A stretch of 48,852 nt of DNA, from positions 1 through 48,852 of the forward strand of contig JBNGIQ010008885.1 in NCBI GenBank assembly GCA_049999765.1, read 5' to 3'. This document shows positions 30,477 through 39,292 of the stretch, in pieces (position 1 is the first letter of the stretch; every line of letters begins with the position of its first letter). Under the pieces are notes generated by a model, which worked only from the letters and a program-made list of their open reading frames with translations, did no database searches and was not told the DNA's origin. This stretch comes from Phaeoceros laevis (taxonomy: Eukaryota; Anthocerotophyta; Anthocerotopsida; Notothyladales). Position numbers and translations under genes: made by a program.

Positions 30477-31441
30477 CTACGCCACCAAGGTGCTGGCGGT
30501 GGCCGACTCACTGCACAACAAGTTGGATATCAGCAAAACTCCATAGCACCAGCAATTGTAGGGAAGGAATGTGAGGGATGTACTTACTATTTCCAGTTCG
30601 GGGGGAGCTTCTTGGTCCGCTTGTAGTAGCGGGCGAGCCTGTGTACCCTACTCTCAATAAGAATCAGCCGAAACTTGGAGTCCTTGTCTTTGCGGTTGCG
30701 CTCGAGATGCTTGCGCACAGCCACGGCCTTTTTTATGAGGTAATAGAGATCCTCCGGGATCTCAGGACCCAAACCTGCAAGGAAGCGCACATGCCGTTCA
30801 GAACACAGTGAAAGAAGGTCAAACTGGAATCGAAAGAGGTGCTGCACCGCAGCTCATCCTTGTCTGTTAGCAGCAGCCACGCAAAGGCACAAACAGCGGT
30901 TACCATTAGCACCCCTGACAGCTCACTAGCACAAGCCTCACCGCCCGGAGGACTTGGTCAGTGCGGCATACAGAAGGTAAGGAAAGACAAAAGTTCAAGT
31001 GCTACCATGGCCCTTCAGAATGCGTAGAATTTTGCTCCCAGTGACGCTGCTCACTTGGGCAACGCCATGCGAATCCCTAAGTATCACTCCGATCTGGGAA
31101 GGGGTCAGCCCCTTCTTCGCCAACCTACAAATGTGTTCCTCTACCTACACGTATCGCGCACAGCGAAAAGTTCAGTCAGGAAAGGCAGGAAAGCGTGCTG
31201 AGCAGAGGAGCTCCCCCGGGTCAGATGCAACCACAAAGTCAATCAGAAACGAGCTACTGAAGAGCACCTCCGGGGTCGTAATCTTCAGCCAGGTGGGAGG
31301 TGTGCGCTTGTAAGGCAATGCCGACGAGGACATGCCCTTCCTGCAAGAATACCAGAGGTCAGAAGTGAAGTCCAACACTGGCAACAGCAGCACTAGAGAA
31401 ATCCGTCAATCAGCTTACCCCCTGCTATGCATGCGACCCAT
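30477..31441 (-). CDS. RPS13: Cytosolic 40S ribosomal protein S13 (uS15), 5 exons, 151 aa
   Basis: Exons 31441-31419, 31340-31268, 31144-31006, 30774-30588 and 30510-30477 join in phase to 152 codons, exactly the family length of 151 residues. The product starts [20 protein letters not shown], contains [20 protein letters not shown] and [20 protein letters not shown], and ends [11 protein letters not shown]. All introns are GT/AG. It binds 18S rRNA in the small subunit. The first exon is only 23 nt, as in other plant RPS13 genes where the start codon is split off early. A telo-box lies about 110 bp upstream. Parts of exons 2-3 and intron 2 recur as a remnant at 36.02-36.22 kb. Confidence 0.97.
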
Positions 31442-31546
31442 TGTGCCGGGCTTCAGGAACCACGCGCTCCGCGCTAAGATACGCCGCCGACACTCAAATT
31501 GCAAAGAGACAGAACAGTTTGCAGCCCGGCGATATGAGGCGACATT

Positions 31547-31554
31547 TTAGGGTT
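31547..31554 (-). promoter_or_regulatory. Telo-box (AACCCTAA) upstream of RPS13
   Basis: On the minus strand AACCCTAA sits 106-113 bp before the RPS13 start codon. Telo-boxes near the transcription start are a known common feature of plant ribosomal-protein genes and coordinate expression in dividing cells. Function here is inferred from motif and position. Confidence 0.55.
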
Positions 31555-31565
31555 ATTACTTGTAC

Positions 31566-32270
31566 TCAAGAATAGGGTCCAGAGTTGTCTGAAATGACCA
31601 TGAAATATGGCCTGGTTATAGCTTGTTGAGGCTGGGATGTTGTGCAATCTAACAGCTCTTGAAGTAGTGTGCTGCTTGTTCGTGTTTCCCTTGAGCCGAA
31701 GTCCTGTCTCCACTCTCCTAACCACCACCAGTCGGTAGTTTGTGCGACAGCCAAACTCTCAATATCCTCTACGCTTCAACCCGATCCTTGTGTTTGAACT
31801 AGCGCCAAGGAGCAATGTTTCTTCAGTCTCAACATTGTCTCCCACAAAGACATGTGTTTGCAGTCTGTACTGAACGTAGAATGGAGCACCACGCACCACC
31901 GTTGGGAGGGGGAAGTACGTTTGCTTGCGTGATGTAGATGTGCTAATTTTCGTAGCAGTGAGATCCTGGCGGATACCTTCCCCTTTTGAGACTACCAGCC
32001 AGGCTGCAGAAACCGGGACAGCTGAGAGCTGCTTCAGCAATTCCAGTTCTGGAAAGTAGGTCTGATCACGACCTGGAAAGGGTCACGCAGTTGGCTGGGG
32101 TGCTTGCCTGTAATACGCAATCAAGTGGGTGCAGTCTCTTACTTAGGAAGAAGAGTATATCAATGGAGGTTGGGGTAAGAATAACCCCACCGTCAAACGA
32201 AGCTCAAAAGCTTTCTGCGAACAACCTCTGTGTACAGAAATCCATGATCTTCTAGCGTGTTGGCCACTGT
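31566..32270 (-). pseudogene. Unidentified protein-coding remnant X, copy A
   Basis: The minus strand reads as protein in two overlapping frames: 32040-31759 (ELELLKQLSAVPVSA.., GAPFYVQYRLQTHVFVGDN) and 31754-31566 (AQTTDWWWLGEWRQDFGS.., SQPQQAITRPYFMVISDNSG). A frameshift near 31755 separates them. In the duplicated copy at 36.23-36.65 kb the same junction stays open, which suggests they once formed a single gene end. I do not recognise the family. It lies just upstream of RPS13 on the same strand and is part of the tandem duplication. Confidence 0.45.
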
Positions 32271-32438
32271 TAGGTACTTGAAGTTTTGTAGTCATGAAGT
32301 AACAAAATTTCAATTTCAAAACGTAGGAAGGAAGGTGGATTTACACTGAAAAAACACATATGCAAGTGTAACACATCAACACATATTCATTATCGCATCG
32401 GAACCAAGCATCATCACCAAGCACCACCCCGGGCACTA

Positions 32439-32855
32439 GAGTAGATGCACTAGTCCCGGTCGGTCAGTGTACTAGTGCGGGTGAGTGGTGTGTGCACACA
32501 GTTCCGGTCAAAAACAAGTCGTTTTTTACGATTCTTAGACGTTTCAGTGCAAGAATTCTCTAAAAGTTTCGGGCTTCTTTCCTCAAATTCCCGCCGCGCG
32601 AAACCCAATGGATGCGGCGACCCGGATTTTAGGGGAAATGTTAAAAGAAAACCCTACAATGCGGCGACGACGATTTTAGGGGAAATGTGAAGGAAATCCG
32701 TTACTTTGGAATAACTTTAGCAATTTTACAAGTTTTTTTTTTTCGAAAAATAAGCTCCATGGCCCACCTACCCCGCAAATGTAAGAATTTTTTACCCACA
32801 AACGAATTATTTATCCTTTAAACGCTTAAGGTGACCGGGACTAGTGCATCTACTC
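32439..32855. mobile_element. MITE-like element with 23-bp TIRs and TA target duplication
   Basis: GAGTAGATGCACTAGTCCCG..GTC at 32439-32461 is repeated perfectly in inverted orientation at 32833-32855. TA flanks both ends (32437-32438, 32856-32857), as in Tc1/Mariner-type insertions. The 417-bp element has no ORF. Inside, a ~31-bp unit containing GGATTTTAGGGGAAATG / CGATTTTAGGGGAAATG is duplicated (about 32607-32640 and 32657-32688). It interrupts the region between remnant X and Lhcb copy A and has no counterpart in copy B. Confidence 0.7.
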
Positions 32856-32929
32856 TACACAACAACACCAAGCATATCTCCATGGCAGCGGGCCGTCCAT
32901 ACAACGGGCCATCATGGGGCCTCTCTTGC

Positions 32930-33178
32930 AATGTGAAACGTACCCTAACTTGCCAAAAGTGAAAGGGGTCTAGCATAAAAGGTACCCCAACTTTCTTAAC
33001 GATGTGTTTTATGCTTGGTTAATAACATATATTATGTGCTTAATGTGCAAAGTAATAACTCATAACACAACATTACTAGCCCTTTGCACACGTAGGGACC
33101 CTAGGGGACGCAAGTTCACGCAACACTTACCCAGGGATAACACTTATCCAAGTCACATTTATCCAGGGAAGAGTCTGA
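32930..33178. repeat. Dispersed repeat R1, copy 2, abutting the Lhcb-A promoter
   Basis: Diverged copy of the 19.32-19.69 kb repeat: GTGAAACGTACCCTAACTTG, ATGTGTTTTATGCTTGGTTA and the end GGATAACACTTATCCAAGTC (33135 on). It stops about 10 bp before the promoter segment shared by the two Lhcb genes begins (33187). It adds GATA and reverse-GATA motifs upstream of copy A only. Confidence 0.6.
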
Positions 33179-33186
33179 AGACTGTG

Positions 33187-33394
33187 GAGGTGAACGGATA
33201 AAGTGGGTGAGGACATCTTATCCAATCAGACTGGCCCTCATAGGTCGGGCGCAATTGTTGTCCTGCTGCACCCCTAGGCCAGCCGCGTGACCACACATCC
33301 ACACTAGAAAGGCTCGCGCTTCCAGCAGTGCGGTAGCAGTGGTCTCTTCTCCGCCTTCGTTTCTTCCATCGGCCCTCCATAGCTATCTTCAGCC
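33187..33394 (+). promoter_or_regulatory. Proximal promoter and 5' UTR of Lhcb copy A
   Basis: This ~208-bp segment is conserved with 37156-37375 before Lhcb copy B. It has an inverted pair of GATA/I-box motifs, GGATAA (33196-33201) and TTATCC (33218-33223), the second overlapping a CCAAT box CCAATCA (33222-33228). Paired GATA motifs near a CCAAT box are well known in light-regulated CAB/Lhcb promoters. No TATA box is obvious. Confidence 0.6.
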
Positions 33395-34517
33395 ATGGCC
33401 GCAGCCACCGCATGCGCCTCTAGCGCTGCCCTTGCCGGGCAGAGCGTGTTCCGTGAGCGCAGCGAGATCCTCTCAGCTGCCGGCAGCTCCGATGCCAGGG
33501 TCCAGATGAGGAAGGCTGCCGCCAAGAGCACCGGGAGTATCTGGTGAGTTTCTGCTGCTGTATTCGAGAGCGCCAGCTCCTAATTTCAGCTTACTAGCCA
33601 GCTCACCGGTCCTTTTTTCTCGAGGAGGACCTCCATTGCTCTCTTTGCTTTAATGGCACTCTAGCCTGCATTGTCAAGTGAGGCTGTGGGGGATTTGCCG
33701 GGTTCTTTCAGTGTCTACTGCCTAGTTTGCAAAGATAAGCTTTGGTTAGGTTCAGAGTCAGTTGTTCCCGCTAGGTGTTCCACCTGCATTGTGTTTTAGA
33801 AGCCTGGAAGATGTAGCACTGTGCTTGAACTGTGTGTCTGACACGCTTTTCGTGAGATGCTGTAGGTATGGTGAGGACAGGCCCAAGTACCTTGGCCCGT
33901 TCTCCGGCGACACCCCCTCGTACTTGAGGGGAGAGTTCGCTGGCGACTACGGCTGGGACACCGCTGGACTTTCCGCTGATCCCGAGACCTTCTCCAAGAA
34001 CCGGGAGCTGGAGGTGATCCACGCCCGCTGGGCCATGCTTGGAACACTCGGCTGCGTCACCCCCGAGCTTTTGGCCAAGAACGGCACCAAGTTCGGAGAG
34101 GCCGTCTGGTTCAAGGCCGGCTCTCAGATCTTCGCCGAAGGTGGTCTTGACTACCTCGGAAACCCCAGCCTGGTGCACGCTCAGAGCATCCTGGCCATCT
34201 GGGCTTCCCAGGTTATTTTGATGGGAGCTGTTGAGGCTTACCGCGTGGCTGGAGGACCTCTCGGTGAGGTGACTGACCCTCTATACCCCGGAGGCTCATT
34301 CGACCCCTTGGGCCTTGCCGACGACCCCGACACTTTCGCCGAGCTCAAGGTGAAGGAGCTGAAGAATGGCCGTCTTGCCATGTTCTCTATGTTCGGGTTC
34401 TTCGTCCAGGCCATCATCACCGGAAAAGGCCCCATTGAGAATCTGAGCGACCACTTGGCCGACCCCGCCGTCAACAACGCCTGGGTGTACGCCACCAAGT
34501 TTACCCCCGGCGCCTAA
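33395..34517 (+). CDS. LHCB: LHCII chlorophyll a/b-binding protein, copy A (2 exons, 266 aa)
   Basis: Exon 1 33395-33543 and exon 2 33866-34517 join in phase (GT/AG, 322-bp intron) within the trimerisation motif WYGEDR (residues 50-55). The start [20 protein letters not shown] is a chloroplast transit peptide. Mature LHCII features are complete: [29 protein letters not shown] (helix B chlorophyll ligands), [20 protein letters not shown] (helix C), [20 protein letters not shown] (helix A) and a C-terminal [10 protein letters not shown]. It inserts into thylakoids and forms LHCII trimers of photosystem II. Near the mature N-terminus it reads RKAAAKS, with Ala41 where copy B has Thr41. Lhcb1/Lhcb2 features are mixed, so I give only the family symbol. 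Confidence 0.97.
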
Positions 34518-34639
34518 GCTGATCTTTTTTGTTGCCATCAGCTGCTTGACCGGAGGATCGTGCGATCTACCATTTATGTACCATAGGGTCCCGTAGCGTT
34601 AGTTCGCATTGTTTTTATGAGATTACGTGCAAGGTTGTA

Positions 34640-35915
34640 TCCGGTATTTGTGCTGACAAAGGTGCTATAATCAAGATCCGTAGATCGCAGCTGTCCCCCT
34701 GCATTGCATTCTTTTTGAAGTCTTCACTTTGGTGAATGGGCCCTGGACCACAACCTCTTGCTTCGCCTGCAACATAGACCCCAACCGTTGCATTCCACGA
34801 TCTCACATCCCTGTCGAGCTATCCATTGAACTTTATCACTTGCATCTGCACGACCACCACACTTCCCCACATGTATAAGCCAAAGTATTACCAACAAACG
34901 AATCCTTCATGACCGCTTCCCTTCAAGCATCAATCCAATTCCCTCATTTCGAATACCTTTGTACTCCTGGAGCATCTCTCACAGTAATATCGTGCTGCAT
35001 CTCTGAAAGGAAGCTACATATCCACTAATTAATAAAGGTTTTTCATTCGGAATTACTCCCTTCCTCCCACAGCTGCAAATGCAGCTGCAAAACCTTGTCT
35101 ACCTGGAATTACTTCAAAAAAGTTGTAACTATCGCAGTCCATGCGACCACATCGGGCTCTGCCAATCCATCAAACACATTTTGCGCCCTTGCAGTGCCGC
35201 CACACTTGCCAGAGAGAGTAATAAGACTACTTCCCACAAAAACATCTGATTCGTAGCCTGTAAGTAGGGCATGACCATGTATGGCCTTGACCTGTTCCAG
35301 GGACTTCACTTTGGTGAACCCTCCATTCACAGACACGCCTTCTTCCTCTTCTGCTAGCATACTACATGCTTGTAGCGTGCTTACAAACGTGCGACTATCC
35401 AAACGTAAGACGCAATTTTGCACTTGGTGATGCAGCCTCAAAGCCTGCTCTGCTTCCCCATGCTCTCCACATATGCAGCAATCATCATATTTTGTGACAC
35501 CACATCACGATGAGACAATCCATCAAACACATTCCGGGCATCCTCAATGTTCCCACATTTGCCGTGCATAATAATCAGAAAGTCACCAACATAAACATAG
35601 TAATCACAGCCCTTCCTGCGAGCATCAGCATGTATTGCTTTACCAATTGCCAGACACTTGACCTTCATGGATCGCCCGTCTTCAATACCATCCAATTCCT
35701 TCTCTGCAAGCATGCAACATGCGCTGAGCGCACTCACGATACTATGATCATGTGGGCTGACGCATTCCTGCCGCATCTTTTCATACAGCTGCAAAGCCTT
35801 TCCTGCTTGACCCGGCTGGACATACGCAGTGAGCAGGACGGTCCATGTCACCGGATTCTTTCGTGGCAAACCATTAAACACTCTTTCTGCACACTCTATG
35901 CTCCCACACTTAGCT
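34640..35915 (-). pseudogene. PPR gene remnant from the tandem duplication
   Basis: The minus strand matches the intact PPR gene (about 27.2-28.95 kb) with an internal deletion. 34640-34750 matches about 27.2-27.32 kb, 34770-35100 is a poorly conserved match to about 27.79-28.14 kb, and 35110-35915 is a close match to 28.15-28.95 kb. Small indels (extra bases at about 35460) and the loss of both ends destroy the frame. PPR words such as LEQVKAIHGHALLTGYESDV and AERVFNGLPRKNPVTWTVLL remain readable. It starts directly after the 3' UTR of Lhcb copy A. Confidence 0.85.
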
Positions 35916-36224
35916 TGTTGAGGCTGGGATGTTGTGCAATCTCTTGTTGCTTGCCATCTGAACGCCAGAAGGATCACAAGGGCAGGTTTTGCCCTGCAGT
36001 AGATGGATTCAGAAGCCGGGTCAGCCCTTCTTCGCCAACCTACAAATTTGTTCCTCTACCTACACGGATCGCGCACAGTGAAAAGATCAGTCAGGAAAAG
36101 CAAGACAGCGTGGTGAGCAGAGCAGCTCCCCCGGGTCAGGTGCAACCACAAATTCAATCAGAAACGAGCTACTAAAGAGCACCTCCGGAGTCGTAATCTT
36201 CAGCCAGGTGGGAGGTGTGCGCTT
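35913..36224 (-). pseudogene. Scrambled RPS13 remnant from the tandem duplication
   Basis: 35913-35942 matches the RPS13 upstream region (31618-31650), 35970-36015 matches the RPS13 3' region (about 30213-30258), and 36016-36224 matches the start of exon 3, intron 2 and exon 2 (31100-31312). The order is therefore not that of the source. Exon 2 words ([11 protein letters not shown]) are still encoded on the minus strand. No start codon exon and no exons 4-5 remain. Confidence 0.8.
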
Positions 36225-36755
36225 GTCAGTCTCCTAACCACCACCAGCAGGTAGTGTGTGCGGAGGCTGTCGACACAGGCAAACTCTCAATTTCCTCTAC
36301 GCTGATCCTGGTGTTTGAAATAGCGGTAACAGCAAATTTTTCTCCTGTCTCAACATTGTCTCCCACAAAGACATGTATTTGAAGTCTGTACTGAACGTAG
36401 CATGGAGCACCACAGTTGGGAGGGGGAAGTACTTTTTACTTGCGTGATGTATATGCTACTTTTCGTAGCAGTGAGATGCTGGAAGTGTCAAATACCTTAC
36501 CTTTTTGAGACTACCAGCCAGGGCTGCAGAAACCGGTACAGCTGAGAGCTGCTTCAGCAATTCCAGTTCTGGAAGTAAGGTGAATGGGTCAAGCACTTGG
36601 CTGGGGTGCTTGCCTACTAAGCAATCAAGTGTTGAGAAGAAGTATATCAATGGTGGTTGGGGGTAACCCCACTCTCACGAAAACAACCTCCAAAGCTTTC
36701 TGCAAACGACCTGTGCGTACAGTGAATCCGTGATCTTGTAGCGTGTTAGGTGCCT
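36225..36755 (-). pseudogene. Unidentified remnant X, copy B
   Basis: Homologous to 31712-32270. The minus strand keeps an open stretch across the point where copy A is frameshifted: CYVQYRLQIHVFVGDNVETG, then FAVTAISNTRISVEEIESL, ending in CWWLGD before TGA. The preceding exon-like part (ELELLKQLSAVPVSAALAGS) is in another frame. No family recognised. Confidence 0.45.
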
Positions 36756-36827
36756 AGTTAATGTCTGGTCATGATTCATCAATGAAAAAAAGTGTCATTT
36801 AAAAAATAGATCATAAATATGTCGTCA

Positions 36828-36898
36828 GCACCGGTGGTCTAGTGGTAGAATAGTACCCTGCCACGGTACAGACCCGGGTTCGATTCCCGGCCGGTGCA
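36828..36898 (+). tRNA. tRNA-Gly (anticodon GCC)
   Basis: A complete 71-nt cloverleaf: acceptor GCACCGG pairs with CCGGTGC plus discriminator A, D-arm with GGTCTAGTGGTAGAA, anticodon loop CTGCCAC with GCC at 36860-36862, and T-arm GGGTTCGATTCCC. No intron. CCA is not encoded, as expected for a nuclear gene. It lies in the copy-B half of the duplication only, upstream of Lhcb copy B. Confidence 0.96.
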
Positions 36899-36934
36899 TG
36901 CTGAAGTTAGTTTAATATGATATGCTACTTTTTC

Positions 36935-37150
36935 CACAGTTTGAGTCGCAGTTGGAGTCCGACTGGAAACGTGGACTTGGAAGTCGACGTTTTCACCTCA
37001 TAACCGAATGTTAAACTCGTCGGTCTTGCTGCTTTTTTCAGAGTTTGGAGTCACAGTTCTTGCGAACTTTGGACTACAGTAGACTTGGACTTGGAAGGAA
37101 GTAACCTTATTCAGTGGACGTCGACTTCTTCAGCTCATAACCGAAGGATA
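36935..37150. repeat. Imperfect tandem duplication upstream of Lhcb copy B
   Basis: AGTTTGAGTCGCAGTT..GGACTTGGAAG..CTCATAACCGAA (36938-37006) recurs as AGTTTGGAGTCACAGTT..GGACTTGGAAG..CTCATAACCGAA (37040-37146). No coding capacity. It replaces the MITE/R1 segment found before copy A. Confidence 0.5.
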
Positions 37151-37155
37151 AATAG

Positions 37156-37375
37156 AGGTGAACGGATAAAGTGGAAGGACATCTTATCCCATCAGACTGG
37201 CGGCCCTCATAGGTCGGGCGCATTTGTTGTCCTGCTGCACCCATAGGCCTGCCGCGTGGCCACACATCAGCCCTCCGCCACACTAGAAAGCCTCACGCTT
37301 CAGCACAAAGGATGCAGCACTAGTTTTTTCTCCGCCTTCGTTTCTTCCATCGACCCTCTGTAGCAAGTTTCAGCC
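37156..37375 (+). promoter_or_regulatory. Proximal promoter and 5' UTR of Lhcb copy B
   Basis: Conserved with 33187-33394. It keeps GGATAA (37164-37169) and TTATCC (37184-37189), with a further GGATAA just outside at 37146-37151. The CCAAT box of copy A is changed to CCCATCA (37188-37194). Confidence 0.6.
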
Positions 37376-38494
37376 ATGGCCGCCGCTACCGCATGCGCTT
37401 CAAGCGCTGCCCTCGCCGGGCAGAGCGTGTTCCGTGAGCGCAGCGAGATCCTCTCAGCTGCAGGTAGCTCCGATGCCAGGGTCCAGATGAGGAAGACTGC
37501 CATCAAGAGCTCCGCGCCCTCCAGCATCTGGTGAGTTTCTGTTGCTGCACGCGAGATCTCCAGCTCCTAGTTTGAACTTGCCAGCCAGTTCCCCGGTCCT
37601 TTTTCTCGAGGAGGACCTCGCACTCTTTGACAAAAAGGCACCCTGGCCTGCATTGTCTAGCGAGGCTGTGGAGGATGTGGCAAGTTCTTTCAGTGCGTAA
37701 GGCCTAGTTTGCAAAGATGAGCTTGGATTAGGTTTGGTGCAGTCGCCCCCGCTAGGTTACCTGCATTGTGTTCTATAACCTTGGAAGTAGTAACATTGTG
37801 ATTGAACTGTGTTTCTGATATGCATTTCATGAGATGCTGTAGGTATGGTGAGGACAGGCCCAAGTACCTTGGCCCGTTCTCCGGCGACACCCCCTCGTAC
37901 TTGAAGGGAGAGTTCGCTGGCGACTACGGCTGGGACACCGCTGGACTTTCCGCCGATCCCGAGACCTTTTCCAAGAACCGGGAGCTGGAGGTGATCCACG
38001 CCCGCTGGGCCATGCTTGGAGCCCTCGGCTGCATCACCCCCGAGCTTTTGGCCAAGAACGGCACAAAGTTCGGAGAGGCCGTCTGGTTCAAGGCTGGCTC
38101 TCAGATCTTCGCCGAAGGTGGTCTTGACTACCTCGGAAACCCCAGCCTGGTGCACGCCCAGAGCATCCTGGCCATCTGGGCTTCCCAGGTTATCTTGATG
38201 GGAGCTGTTGAGGCTTACCGTGTTGCCGGAGGACCTCTCGGTGAGGTGACTGACCCACTGTACCCCGGAGGCTCATTCGACCCCTTGGGTCTTGCTGACG
38301 ACCCGGACACCTTCGCTGAGCTCAAGGTGAAGGAGCTGAAGAATGGCCGTCTTGCCATGTTCTCCATGTTCGGATTCTTTGTCCAGGCCATCATCACCGG
38401 AAAGGGCCCCATCGAGAACTTAAGCGACCACTTGGCCGACCCCGCCGCCAACAACGCCTGGGTGTACGCCACCAAGTTCACCCCCGGAGCTTAA
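37376..38494 (+). CDS. LHCB: LHCII chlorophyll a/b-binding protein, copy B (2 exons, 268 aa)
   Basis: Exon 1 37376-37530 and exon 2 37843-38494 have the same GT/AG junction and phase as copy A, with a 312-bp intron. The exon 2 protein differs from copy A at only four residues (Lys for Arg in SYLKGEF, Ala for Thr and Ile for Val in [11 protein letters not shown], Ala for Val in DPAANNAW). Exon 1 differs more: [19 protein letters not shown], two residues longer, with Thr41 in the RKT context that is the known LHCII phosphorylation site used in state transitions. All chlorophyll-ligand and trimerisation motifs are intact. Confidence 0.97.
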
Positions 38495-38579
38495 GTGATC
38501 TTTTTTTGTTGTCATCGGCTCCTTGTCATCAGCGGAGGATTGTGAGATCTACCATTTATGTACTTTAGGGTTCCATAGG

Positions 38580-39292
38580 GTCCATCCATCGTAGAAATGC
38601 GAGACTCGTCGGCCTCTGCTCTCACAAGTTTTGTGGTTATACAATATCTACATGTTCTATCGACATGCTTGCGTCTTGTCAAGAAGACTGCTTGAGCAAT
38701 GTCTGGCCCTTGATAATGAATATGTCTTTCTTAGTCTACACTGTGTTGTTAAGATGAATGCAATACAGTGTAATGAAATTCTCAAAATACCTCCGTCTAA
38801 GCTGAAACAGTGAAATTCAATTTACCCTTCACCACGAACAGTTTGAAAATTACTTCGATCTCCTCTGTAACCCGATCTCCTTTGTAATGTTAGAATTTAG
38901 AACAGCAGCTATTTCACTCCTACAACCGAAGCACTTGAAAACAGCAATCTGTCTGTAAAACCTTGAGAATTGGTGGAAATGGGAGAAAATGTATCACTCA
39001 GCGCTTGAGACTGTTAGTGAACACTTCGAATATACTACAAGTCTCCGGAAGAGAAGTTGGAAGATGTAGGCAGGGCTGATGTACAGCACAACATGAGCTA
39101 AGTAAATGAATTCTGAAATAATGTTTCAAACAACCCTGCATTTATCTTGCCCGTCTGTTGAAGCAAGATGAGAAAACCTGAAGAAACGAAGACGACTAAC
39201 GAGCTTATTGAACTACATGTCTCTATGTAGCGAAATTTGTAGTGTCCAAGCAGAATAGGATCGCAAAATGGTCACGGCTGAAGATTATCGGA
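38580..39292. other. Spacer between Lhcb copy B and the lectin-like gene
   Basis: Homology with the 3' side of Lhcb copy A ends at about 38580. The rest is AT-rich, probably 3' UTR sequence of the two convergent genes. No further gene seen. Confidence 0.5.

Noticed and set aside
33771-34538. Antisense frames opposite Lhcb exons (also 37757-38481)
   Set aside because: Shadows of the highly biased Lhcb coding sequence, conserved only because the sense gene is.
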